Positions 12,953 through 19,218 of a stretch of 21,397 nt of DNA are shown one piece after another; position 1 is the stretch's first letter, and each line of letters opens with the position of its first letter. Location of the stretch: assembly GCA_964589765.1 (NCBI GenBank), contig CAZPUM010000020.1, positions 1 to 21,397 of the forward strand. Direction: 5' to 3'. The notes under the pieces are model-generated. The model worked only from the letters and a program-made list of their open reading frames with translations, ran no database searches and was not told where the DNA came from. Made by a program: the position numbers and the translations under genes. The stretch comes from UBA525 sp964589765. Lineage in GTDB: Archaea > Nanobdellota > Nanobdellia > Woesearchaeales > UBA525.

Positions 12953-14197
12953 TCACTTTTCAAAGCGAACTACATCTCCAAATGGTATGTTATCGTTGTC
13001 AATTGCTTTGCTTGTTAGAACCCATAAGACATCTTTTCCCAATCTGAGTTCCTCGTCAGGGAAACTCGTATATCCATCTGTAAAACAGATTATGTGTTTG
13101 ATGTCATTTTTGTTCTTTTTAAGCCACTTAAAAGAAGGAATGTGTGAAGTTCCACCACAACCCTCAAGTTTAATGTTGGCAAAATCAAACGGAGTAAAGG
13201 AATCTACTTCGTAAGTGTTATGAACATCAACATCGTGGACAATTATGGTCATCTTGACATTATTGTGTATTGCCATAATGTGATTACACTCCGAGATAAA
13301 CTGTTCGAGTTCTTTCCCATCAATAGAACCACTTGTGTCAATCAGAACGGCTAAATTCAAACCTTTCTTTCGCCTGCTTGGTAAAATCAGGTTACTCCAC
13401 AAATGTCTTCTGTTCGGTTTACTCCAAGTATAATTTTTCGGGAGAGCGTTTGTTAACCACCTCCACAGGAAACCACGCCAATTAATCTTTCCTCTCAAAA
13501 GTTTCTCAATCATTCTTTCGAGTCCTGCTGGCAAATCTCCTTTATGCTTTGCCTTCGCCGCAGATTGAGCAACCTCATCAAGGATTTTCTCTTTCATACG
13601 CTTGAGGTCTTTCTTTGTAACTTTAGATTCACCATCTCCACTTCTCAAATGCGAATCTATTTCAGTGCCAAGAGGATTGCCAGATTTTTTACTTTCAAAG
13701 TATGGTTTAACTTCGCCATAAATTTCTTCTACCGATTTATGACCAACATCATATACAACTAACTCTCCCTTCGGAGTATTCAGCGTAATTTTCCCATAAC
13801 TATCAGCAATAATCCTATTTTTCATCGGCTTGGCACCAGAATGTTGTGCCTGATTATGTAAAACCTCGTAGTCTACAACTATATCTGCGGCAACATTCCA
13901 CGCATTAACATCTGCTTTTAATTCAACCCCTCTCTGGACGTGAAGAAACACTTTATGATTGACTTCGTGGAGTAGAACAAACTTTAACTCCTCGTGAGAC
14001 ATACTGTGTATGAACTCTTCATCATACAAAATGTTTCCTGCCAAATCGACTGCCATAGTAGGACTGAAATTAGCAGATTTTCTATGCTGTTCTGAGAACT
14101 CTTTGATGTTAGTTCTTAACAACATCTCTGCGTAGAAAGGCATCTTTCGATAGACTAAATCGATTATCGCCTTACCAATCTTTTCTTTCGCTTTCAT
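12953..14197 (-). CDS. DUF2201-like protein: HExxH metallopeptidase-like domain plus VWA domain
   Basis: 414 residues. The N-terminal domain holds LLHEVNHKVFLH (zinc motif HEVNH at 77-81) with following helix WNVAADIVVDYEV, the pattern of the putative metallopeptidase domain of DUF2201/COG3864 proteins. The C-terminal half begins after NLAVLIDTSGSIDGKELEQF, the MIDAS DxSGS of a VWA domain, with later TIIVHDVDV and IICFTDGYTSF. Such proteins pair with MoxR ATPases, which fits the MoxR gene at 11613-12647. GGAGGTAAATT precedes the ATG. Proteolysis versus pure scaffolding is not settled for this family. Confidence 0.85.
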   Translation of the reverse strand: MKAKEKIGKAIIDLVYRKMPFYAEMLLRTNIKEFSEQHRKSANFSPTMAVDLAGNILYDEEFIHSMSHEELKFVLLHEVNHKVFLHVQRGVELKADVNAWNVAADIVVDYEVLHNQAQHSGAKPMKNRIIADSYGKITLNTPKGELVVYDVGHKSVEEIYGEVKPYFESKKSGNPLGTEIDSHLRSGDGESKVTKKDLKRMKEKILDEVAQSAAKAKHKGDLPAGLERMIEKLLRGKINWRGFLWRWLTNALPKNYTWSKPNRRHLWSNLILPSRRKKGLNLAVLIDTSGSIDGKELEQFISECNHIMAIHNNVKMTIIVHDVDVHNTYEVDSFTPFDFANIKLEGCGGTSHIPSFKWLKKNKNDIKHIICFTDGYTSFPDEELRLGKDVLWVLTSKAIDNDNIPFGDVVRFEK

Positions 14198-14223
14198 AAT
14201 TTACCTCCCTCGTTTTTTACGAG

Positions 14224-15198
14224 TTAATTTGTCGTTGTCGTTGTCGTTACGATTCCTCTGAATGACGGGAATCGCCACTCACCATTGTCGGTCAGCATGT
14301 GCTGAACCTCAACAGTTACTTTGCCTTTCTTTTTGAGTTCGGATTTGACCGTTTCGGCTTGTTTGCCATTGATAGCAACTCTCTTATTATCTATTTTATT
14401 ATATAGAGTCAAACCTTTCGGATTTTCCTCGAACTCAGTGAAAGTATGTTTGGTTTCTTTAAATAATTTTACTTTTCTCCAAATAGAACTTCTTTTCCCA
14501 CTTTGATAACTATCATCTGATGCTCTTGATTTAATTACAAAACCTTCCCAATTCTGCGTCTCAGCAATCTTGAACATTTCTTCAAAGCCACTGTAATTGG
14601 ATACAAACTCAGGCAACAAAAACCCGTAACGATTTGAAACAACTATATAAGGGATATAATTGGTCTTATGAAACCACGAACCACGAGACCAGATATAATT
14701 GGTCTTATGAAACCACGAACCACGAGACCACGCACCACGAGAGTTATTGTCTTTATTATTTTTTTCAAAGTAAAACAAGTAAAACAACATGGCTCTACAA
14801 GGATACATTTTAGACAAGAGTTTAATTTTTGCCTTATTCTTTGTATGGACTCTGGATTGTATGATTGAGAAATCCTCTTTACCATACTTTCCTCTACCTT
14901 TAGCACCATAATACTCAGGTCGGACATCATACTCAGGAAAATAAACTAACTCCACATCAGCCACCAAGTTATTATTGTGAAAACCACTACTACAAGCCCT
15001 ATCAATTATCTCTGGGAAACTCTCTGTAATATCGTTACCACTACGAGAGTATATTTTTGGCTTTCCTGAAGATGAGAAGTGAATCGTAGCACGAACACCA
15101 TCATACTTTCTTTCAACATACCAGTTTTGCCAAAACTGTTCATCTTCGTGTATGTCTGAAAGTTCTGCTTTTTCAAGCAACATAGGTTTAAAAGTCAT
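14224..15198 (-). CDS. ATP-dependent DNA ligase
   Basis: 324 residues, compact like viral and NHEJ ligases. Motif I is ERKYDGVRA with nucleophile Lys31. A motif III-type VADVELVYF, motif IV WEGFVIKS and motif V SIWRKVKLFK complete the adenylation domain. A C-terminal OB-like domain ends with motif VI-type WRFPSFRGI. It joins nicks or breaks using ATP. No separate DNA-binding domain is present. A 39-bp tandem duplication inserts a second WSRGSWFHKTNYI copy about the middle of the adenylation domain, in frame. It lies two genes downstream of Ku and is co-directional, so an end-joining role is likely; replication or repair ligase is the alternative. GGGAGGCAAAAAT precedes the ATG. Confidence 0.88.
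   Translation of the reverse strand: MTFKPMLLEKAELSDIHEDEQFWQNWYVERKYDGVRATIHFSSSGKPKIYSRSGNDITESFPEIIDRACSSGFHNNNLVADVELVYFPEYDVRPEYYGAKGRGKYGKEDFSIIQSRVHTKNKAKIKLLSKMYPCRAMLFYLFYFEKNNKDNNSRGAWSRGSWFHKTNYIWSRGSWFHKTNYIPYIVVSNRYGFLLPEFVSNYSGFEEMFKIAETQNWEGFVIKSRASDDSYQSGKRSSIWRKVKLFKETKHTFTEFEENPKGLTLYNKIDNKRVAINGKQAETVKSELKKKGKVTVEVQHMLTDNGEWRFPSFRGIVTTTTTTN
14653..14730. repeat. 39-bp exact tandem duplication inside the ligase gene
   Basis: Two adjacent copies, 14653-14691 and 14692-14730, appear identical. They encode WSRGSWFHKTNYI twice in frame. A degenerate shorter copy of the CCACGA-rich part precedes them on the coding strand (SRGA). Identity means a recent event. The repeat lies in a surface loop region between motifs III and IV. 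Confidence 0.85.
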
Positions 15199-15466
15199 AT
15201 TTTTGCCTCCCTTCCCAGTGTGTTATCTTGCCTCTTTGATACCAAGTTTTCCGCCTGTATTGAGTTTCAATATCTCCACTCAATACCTCTATGCTGAAAT
15301 CCCCGTCCTGCCACACCAATATCTTTGCCGTTCTTGATAAATCTCCATATTTTTTCAAAAACTCTTTCTCTGTTTCCTGAATGGCTAAGTTAATTAAATC
15401 AAAGTTAGCAGGAACTGTTTGACTTAATTTAAACTCAGCCTCTGTTTCTTTTTTGCTTCCGTCCAT
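15188..15466 (-). CDS. Hypothetical protein between Ku and ligase, 92 aa
   Basis: Not recognised. An acidic N-terminus and long helix (NLAIQETEKEFLKKYGDL) are followed by a beta-like SRTAKILVWQDGDFSIEVL and an Arg/Trp/Tyr-rich C-terminus (TQYRRKTWYQRGKITHWE). GAGGTGATGA precedes the ATG. It overlaps the ligase start by 11 bases, so the ligase is translated right after it. A ligase accessory or end-processing partner is possible from position alone. Confidence 0.6.
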   Translation of the reverse strand: MDGSKKETEAEFKLSQTVPANFDLINLAIQETEKEFLKKYGDLSRTAKILVWQDGDFSIEVLSGDIETQYRRKTWYQRGKITHWEGRQKYDF

Positions 15467-15496
15467 TCATCACCTCACGATGTTCAGTTTACAGGT

Positions 15497-16267
15497 TCAG
15501 TTTGCGAGTGCTTCGAGTTCAGCAATGGCATCTGCCTCTGTTGAATCATCTACAGCAACCGCGTCAGGAACATCTGGAAGATTTCCAGCAACTGCTTGTT
15601 CAATGAGTTCCATTTCCATAACTGTTCTTCTATCTTCATAAGTTCCAAACTCATAGTCAGAACTATTTTTGAGCAGAACTTGTCTTGACAAATCCACGAT
15701 TTTATCATTTGCCTTCGTAACTATCTCTATCTCTGGAAGACTTTTGACTTGATTCGTATCTGCGAGCAATCTAATCTTAGCAACACCTTCATCAACTATG
15801 AGTAGACCTTCATACTCGTTCTTATTCTGAACAATCCTGACAACTGCTGTTAAGTCATCAAGCACACGAACAAGTTCATCATACTCAGCGGTTATTTTCT
15901 TGCCTGCTGGAGTTAAGTAAAGTGTTTGAATTATTGCGTCATTGATTCTCAACGGAACATCTTCGTTGGGAATAACTGTCTCAACCACTATCTCTTCATC
16001 TTTCGCCTTTAGATTATCCTCTATTTTTTGAAAGGCAGAAATCGGAACCAGATATTCCTCTCCTCCAAACTTGGCAATTTTATGAGTGTTGTCGCCTTCA
16101 ATATTTTTTTGACAGCCCTCGCAATACTTTTTAATTTTCTGTGGTTTAAGACAACACGGACTTGCCAAACCGTATGATATTGAAGATGTTCTCGTCTTAG
16201 TCACTCCTGACTTAACATCTACTCTCAACCTTCTATTTGTATCTTTGAACACTATTGTCTTTTTCAT
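15497..16267 (-). CDS. ku: Ku-domain DNA end-binding protein (NHEJ)
   Basis: 256 residues, the size of bacterial single-subunit Ku. Visible hallmarks: SSISYGLASP (28-37), the counterpart of the ISFGLVNIPV strand; a zinc-knuckle-like CCLKPQKIKKYCEGCQK; EEYLVPISAFQKI; the VVETVIPNEDV strand; QTLYLTPAGKK, the counterpart of YYLxPD; the helix ELVRVLDDLTAVVRIV; and late DLSRQVLLKNSSDYEF, typical of the end of the Ku core. Ku homodimers form a ring around double-strand ends and recruit an ATP ligase. A 30-residue acidic Ala/Asp/Glu tail replaces the usual basic end. Its ATG overlaps the stop of the PARP-type zinc-finger gene, and a ligase gene lies downstream. Ku is rare in Archaea and in mobile elements. 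Confidence 0.8.
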   Translation of the reverse strand: MKKTIVFKDTNRRLRVDVKSGVTKTRTSSISYGLASPCCLKPQKIKKYCEGCQKNIEGDNTHKIAKFGGEEYLVPISAFQKIEDNLKAKDEEIVVETVIPNEDVPLRINDAIIQTLYLTPAGKKITAEYDELVRVLDDLTAVVRIVQNKNEYEGLLIVDEGVAKIRLLADTNQVKSLPEIEIVTKANDKIVDLSRQVLLKNSSDYEFGTYEDRRTVMEMELIEQAVAGNLPDVPDAVAVDDSTEADAIAELEALAN

Positions 16268-16479
16268 TTTTTTCCTCCTTTCGTTTCACGGACTTTTTCT
16301 CGGACTAACATTGTAGTTAGAGTCAAACCATCTAACTCTATACAACTCACGTGGACATACTTGAGCGTTCCACCGTAACTTCCGTCAAGGTATCTCAAAC
16401 AAAGTTCATCTTTTTTGATTTTCTCGAAACAGTTGACACAATTAGCACGCCCCGATGCTTTAACTAAAGACACAGCCAT
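16264..16479 (-). CDS. PARP-type zinc-finger protein, 71 aa
   Basis: The core SGRANCVNCFEKIKKDELCL, followed by Gly-rich DGSYGG and KYVHVSC, matches the zf-PARP layout: SGRAxCxxC, a KIxKxELR-like stretch, then HxxC. The Cys-to-His spacing is about 25 residues, slightly shorter than in eukaryotic PARP1. These fingers recognise DNA nicks and ends in PARP1 and DNA ligase III. The ATG follows ACGGTGATTAA, and the stop overlaps the Ku start by four bases, so the two proteins are made together. It probably acts as a break sensor for Ku and ligase; a generic treble-clef finger is the alternative. Confidence 0.6.
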   Translation of the reverse strand: MAVSLVKASGRANCVNCFEKIKKDELCLRYLDGSYGGTLKYVHVSCIELDGLTLTTMLVREKVRETKGGKK

Positions 16480-16677
16480 TTAATCACCGTTTAAAATTTG
16501 GTCGTCTTTCCATTGGTCATATTCCATATCGTTCATACCAGCACAGTGGTCGATATAAGCATCGAAAAGAAACTGGTCGTAATCTGCGTCAGGATTTCTA
16601 TCTTTTTCTGTTTCAAATGCTTCGTGTATCTCTTCTGCGTATAGTTCCTCGAACTCCACTAAATCACTTCCATTCAT
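16480..16677 (-). CDS. Very acidic small protein, 65 aa
   Basis: Not recognised. About a third of residues are Asp or Glu, with aromatic and Ile/Leu positions spread as in a folded helical protein (FEELYAEEIHEAFETEKD). The charge suggests a DNA mimic or a protein that blocks a basic surface, which would be notable beside DNA-end proteins, but many phage accessory proteins look similar. It abuts the zinc-finger gene directly. Confidence 0.6.
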   Translation of the reverse strand: MNGSDLVEFEELYAEEIHEAFETEKDRNPDADYDQFLFDAYIDHCAGMNDMEYDQWKDDQILNGD

Positions 16678-16693
16678 TTTTCTACCTCCTGCT

Positions 16694-17035
16694 TCAATAT
16701 TCTGAAGCCAACATTAAGACGCCATTTGAATAGAATAGCGTCAATTCTTTCTTTGCGTCAGTAATCTTATAATTTTGCTTGTGTAGAACTTTGCCATTAC
16801 CATCTTCAATAGTCGCCACTGCTGAATTGTCATCTCCAAGTTTCAACTTGACAGAGCAAAAAGGCTCAGTTCTTAATTTCATGGCAAGAATTACAACCAT
16901 ATCTGACATAAACCAATGATACCCATTTTCTGCTATGTATTGAACACCATCAGTCAAGTTTATCCCCATATAATTCTGATAACTTGTGGTGCCTGTAAAG
17001 TAAGGAAGTTCTTTCAATTCTAAATCACAAGTCAT
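16694..17035 (-). CDS. DUF6876-family protein, 113 aa
   Basis: The opening ELKELPYFTGTTSYQNYMG and then DGVQYIAENGYHWFMSDM, VATIEDGNGKVLHKQNY and the end LMLASEY match the DUF6876 pattern (FTGTE, TDGVKYLAE, DGNG, LPSEY) found across phages and plasmids. Function of the family is unknown. AGGAGGTAGAAAA precedes the ATG, and the start overlaps the upstream stop by four bases. It supports a mobile-element context. Confidence 0.75.
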   Translation of the reverse strand: MTCDLELKELPYFTGTTSYQNYMGINLTDGVQYIAENGYHWFMSDMVVILAMKLRTEPFCSVKLKLGDDNSAVATIEDGNGKVLHKQNYKITDAKKELTLFYSNGVLMLASEY

Positions 17036-17226
17036 TTTTCTACCTCCTTCTCCCGTTCAGCACGGAGAACTTCTTGTAATTGAACAAAGGCAGACCGTTC
17101 TAACCAGTAAAACCTGAATGCCTTCATATAAGATAATTCTTTGAACAAGACCATCAACTGTTCTTCTGAAAGTCCTGCTTTACGCAATCTTTTCCATCTT
17201 TGCGTCCACTTCAATTCTTTTGTCAT
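17032..17226 (-). CDS. Hypothetical basic protein, 64 aa
   Basis: Not recognised. Rich in Trp, Arg and Lys at the start (KELKWTQRWKRLRKAGLS), then helical LMVLFKELSYMKAFRFYWLE and a charged end. GGAGGTTGAA precedes the ATG and the stop overlaps the DUF6876 start. The N-terminal part could contact nucleic acid. Confidence 0.6.
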   Translation of the reverse strand: MTKELKWTQRWKRLRKAGLSEEQLMVLFKELSYMKAFRFYWLERSAFVQLQEVLRAEREKEVEK

Positions 17227-17227
17227 T

Positions 17228-17383
17228 TCAACCTCCTGTCTTCCATAGTTTTGCCTCGATTAGTTTTGTAAGTTCTGCTCTATTCTCATTTATGAACTTA
17301 TAAAGACCTAATCTCGTCGATTTATACCAACGATACAGTCCTTCATCATTTAGAACCCACAAACGCCTCTCATCATCGTTCAT
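17228..17383 (-). CDS. Hypothetical protein, 51 aa
   Basis: Starts at the ATG at 17383, seven bases after AGAGGTTG and right after the stop of the PCNA-like gene; a much longer upstream extension in this frame only mirrors that gene and is rejected. The peptide begins MNDDERRLWVLNDEGLYRWY and ends KLWKTGG, and looks like a small helical DNA-binding or adaptor protein. Not recognised. Confidence 0.55.
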   Translation of the reverse strand: MNDDERRLWVLNDEGLYRWYKSTRLGLYKFINENRAELTKLIEAKLWKTGG

Positions 17384-17393
17384 CTTCAACCTC

Positions 17394-17747
17394 TTAATCA
17401 AGATTAACCCTTGGTGAGAGGAAAACGCCTGACGCAACCCCTTCTTTAACTTTACCGAGGATAAGAGGATAGTCTTTCGTATAAAGCAAATCAACTTTGT
17501 CCTCTCCGAGTGTCTTGATAACCTTAATTGCTTTCTCCAAAAGGTCAACACTATATGTTGATTTGAACCAGTCTCCAGAAAGCTCGGCACTCCCTACACC
17601 GAAGTAGGCATATGAAGTAGGATAAATCTCTTTCCCTTTAAACTTTAATCCTGAAACTCTTACCTTTGCTTGTTGAAGGAGTTTCTCGTGCTCTTCAATA
17701 GAGATATATTTTTTGTCATTAATAACCATAGTTTTTGTTTTTTTCAT
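17394..17747 (-). CDS. PCNA C-terminal-domain-like protein, 117 aa
   Basis: The C-terminal 60 residues (TYSVDLLEKAIKVIKTLGED, then VDLLYTKDYPLILGKV and GVFLSPRVNLD) resemble the last segment of sliding clamps: YxLDYLxxMVKA, then a strand with TDYPLKL, then FLLAPRI. An ordinary archaeal PCNA is about 245 residues with two domains, so this would be a half-clamp or a derived partner. The first half (to about 50) is not PCNA-like. AAGGTGAAACG precedes the ATG. It lies in the same array as ligase and Ku; PCNA normally recruits ligases, so a link is plausible. The identification is tentative. Confidence 0.45.
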   Translation of the reverse strand: MKKTKTMVINDKKYISIEEHEKLLQQAKVRVSGLKFKGKEIYPTSYAYFGVGSAELSGDWFKSTYSVDLLEKAIKVIKTLGEDKVDLLYTKDYPLILGKVKEGVASGVFLSPRVNLD

Positions 17748-17998
17748 CGTTTCACCTTTTCGTTTAATAACTTTAAGTATTCAATTTGATTTGGGTGAAA
17801 AGCTAACCAAAGACAATTATCAGGTCTCTTTATGTGAATAAACATACCGCTTTCAACATCTTGTTTAAGCATAGAGCCACACTCTGGGCAACATATTGTA
17901 GCTTCCTTGTTATTCATCGTTTCAGTCTCTATATTTTTTAGTTCTTTCTCGTATTTACCATAGTCTTTTATGTCTGATGCTTGACCTGTTCTTGTCAT
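17744..17998 (-). CDS. Zinc-ribbon-like protein, 84 aa
   Basis: A charged N-terminal helix (about 1-28) is followed by ICCPECGSMLKQDVESG, with only one Cys pair plus neighbouring Cys; a later DNCLWLAFH may add ligands. AAGGTGAAACA precedes the ATG at 17998. An internal ATG at residue 28 is preceded by ACTGAAACG, a relic of the same junction cassette, suggesting an earlier shorter gene fused to an upstream piece. Not recognised beyond the ribbon. Confidence 0.6.
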   Translation of the reverse strand: MTRTGQASDIKDYGKYEKELKNIETETMNNKEATICCPECGSMLKQDVESGMFIHIKRPDNCLWLAFHPNQIEYLKLLNEKVKR

Positions 17999-18522
17999 TG
18001 TTTCACCTTAATTAAGTCCAGTATATTCACACCTTCTTTTCGTTCCTCGTATGTTATTTCTGCGCTATCTAAATCTCCTTCGAGTCCTGAACAATCTCCA
18101 TAGAGTCCTGAACAATCTCCTCTGAGTCCTGAACAATCTCCATTGAGTCCTGAGCAATCTCCATTGAGTCCTGAGCAATCTCCATTGAGTTCTGAACAAT
18201 CTCCATTGAGTCCTGAACAGTTTCCCCAGAGTCCTGAACAATCTCCTCTGAGTTCTGAACAATCTCCCTCAAGTCCTAAACAATCTCCTTCGAGTTCTGA
18301 ACAATCTCCTTCGAGTCCTGAACAATCTCCTCTGAGTCCTGAACAGTTTCCTCTGAGTTCTGAACAATCTCCTTCGAGTCCTGAACAATATCCCCAGAGT
18401 CCGGAACAATCTCCCCAGAGTCTTGAACAGTCTCCTATCATATCCCTATTTTTGCCACTTATTTTTTTACCTTTTTCAAAATAAAAAAGCTCTTTGTCCT
18501 GTTTAATTAACACTTGTTTCAT
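17995..18522 (-). CDS. Cysteine-rich heptad-repeat protein (GDCSGLx), 175 aa
   Basis: Residues 30-148 are 17 consecutive heptads of the form G-D-C-S-[GE]-L-x, with Cys and Leu in fixed positions. The unit is 21 bases and the frame is kept. Substitutions are confined to the second, fifth and seventh positions (x is W, E, R, N or Y). Fixed Leu and Cys every seven residues suggest a solenoid stacked on the Leu/Cys face. The 29-residue head ends in KNRDMIGDCSR; the tail ERKEGVNILDLIKVKQ is shared with the gene at 18830-19216. Function unknown; possible surface or binding scaffold. The cysteines imply a reducing compartment or metal binding. Confidence 0.75.
   Translation of the reverse strand: MKQVLIKQDKELFYFEKGKKISGKNRDMIGDCSRLWGDCSGLWGYCSGLEGDCSELRGNCSGLRGDCSGLEGDCSELEGDCLGLEGDCSELRGDCSGLWGNCSGLNGDCSELNGDCSGLNGDCSGLNGDCSGLRGDCSGLYGDCSGLEGDLDSAEITYEERKEGVNILDLIKVKQ
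18079..18435. repeat. 21-bp tandem repeat, 17 units, encoding GDCSGLx heptads
   Basis: On the plus strand the unit reads like CCTGAACAATCTCCTTCGAGT with 1-4 differences between copies. Neighbouring copies (18100-18220) are the most alike, as expected from expansion by slippage or unequal exchange in the middle of the array. All units are in phase with the reading frame of the heptad protein. Confidence 0.85.
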
Positions 18523-18533
18523 CGTTTCACCTT
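18519..18533 (-). promoter_or_regulatory. Repeated gene-junction cassette AAGGTGAAACGATGA
   Basis: This 15-base sequence combines ribosome binding site, start and overlapping stop: the upstream gene ends KVKR-stop and the downstream ATG overlaps it. Identical copies occur at 17744-17758, 18519-18533, 21041-21055 and 21327-21341. One- or two-base variants are at 17995, 18830 and 21214. It enforces coupled translation and gives unrelated proteins the same last residues. Confidence 0.65.
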
Positions 18534-18833
18534 TGGTTTCAATAATTCCTCGATTTTTGCTTCAACCACCCAATCTTTATCTGTGTCAAGCGAATTATAA
18601 AGTTCGTCAATAACACATTCCCAAGCATCTTCAGTGTTCCTCGTAAAATCATTATTGGAATCACTAAACCAATACTTTTCAGCAGGTTCACCAACCCATT
18701 TCCTTATTTCTTCGATACTAATAATAATATTATCACTCTCAGGTGCTTCGTAACCCGTAGCGTAACCAAGTATATATTCCCAACCACAAGAAAGAAGGAT
18801 TTTCTCTTTTTCCTCTTTTGTAAATTCTCTCAT
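18519..18833 (-). CDS. Acidic hypothetical protein, 104 aa
   Basis: Not recognised. Helical start (MREFTKEEKEKILLSCGWEY), then an acidic and Trp-rich middle (AWECVIDELYNSLDTDKDW) and the cassette-derived end KPKVKR. Both start and stop are in ATGA junction cassettes. It is translated just before the heptad-repeat protein. Confidence 0.6.
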   Translation of the reverse strand: MREFTKEEKEKILLSCGWEYILGYATGYEAPESDNIIISIEEIRKWVGEPAEKYWFSDSNNDFTRNTEDAWECVIDELYNSLDTDKDWVVEAKIEELLKPKVKR

Positions 18834-19216
18834 CGTTTCACCTGGATTAAGTCTTGTATGTTCACACCTTTTTTTCGTTCCTGTTCTCGTCTAACTACCT
18901 CGACACTCTCTATGTTTTCAATAAATTCCTCTCCGGCCTTACACTTATGATACTGAGCATAATCTCTCGGTCTGACTTTCTCTAAAAACACCTTCCACAA
19001 TAATTCAGTCTGGAAAATAGTTAAAGACTCTTGTGCTTTCTTTGTCTTCACTTTGATTTTTTCAATATGAGTATGACCTAAATTACACTCTCGTTCTTGA
19101 ATGATTAACCAGAATTTATGGTCAGGAGATACTTTCACACGCAAATCTCTCGTCAATTCAGATTTATAATCAGCAGAACAACTTTTCAGATGTTCTCTGA
19201 ACTCTTGGATTTTCAT
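18830..19216 (-). CDS. Hypothetical protein sharing its tail with the heptad protein, 128 aa
   Basis: Not recognised. A mixed basic/acidic protein with HKFWLIIQERECNLGHTHIE and a helical KKAQESLTIFQTELLWKVF. The last part ERKKGVNIQDLIQVKR is clearly related to the tail ERKEGVNILDLIKVKQ of the protein at 17995-18522, at DNA level too. GGAGTAAAA precedes the ATG. The shared tail may be a binding or sorting tag spread by gene duplication. Confidence 0.6.
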   Translation of the reverse strand: MKIQEFREHLKSCSADYKSELTRDLRVKVSPDHKFWLIIQERECNLGHTHIEKIKVKTKKAQESLTIFQTELLWKVFLEKVRPRDYAQYHKCKAGEEFIENIESVEVVRREQERKKGVNIQDLIQVKR

Positions 19217-19218
19217 TT

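Noticed and set aside
17384..17590. N-terminal extension of the 51-aa gene
   Set aside because: The extra part only mirrors the PCNA-like gene in another frame; the ATG at 17383 has AGAGGTTG just upstream.
18079..18435. The 21-bp tandem array as a CRISPR
   Set aside because: There are no spacers: units are directly adjacent, in frame and degenerate.
18143..18484. Plus-strand SPEQSPL repeat protein and other frames over the heptad array
   Set aside because: Any frame across a 21-bp tandem repeat stays open. Only the minus-strand GDCSGLx frame has a cassette start, non-repeat head and a tail shared with another gene.
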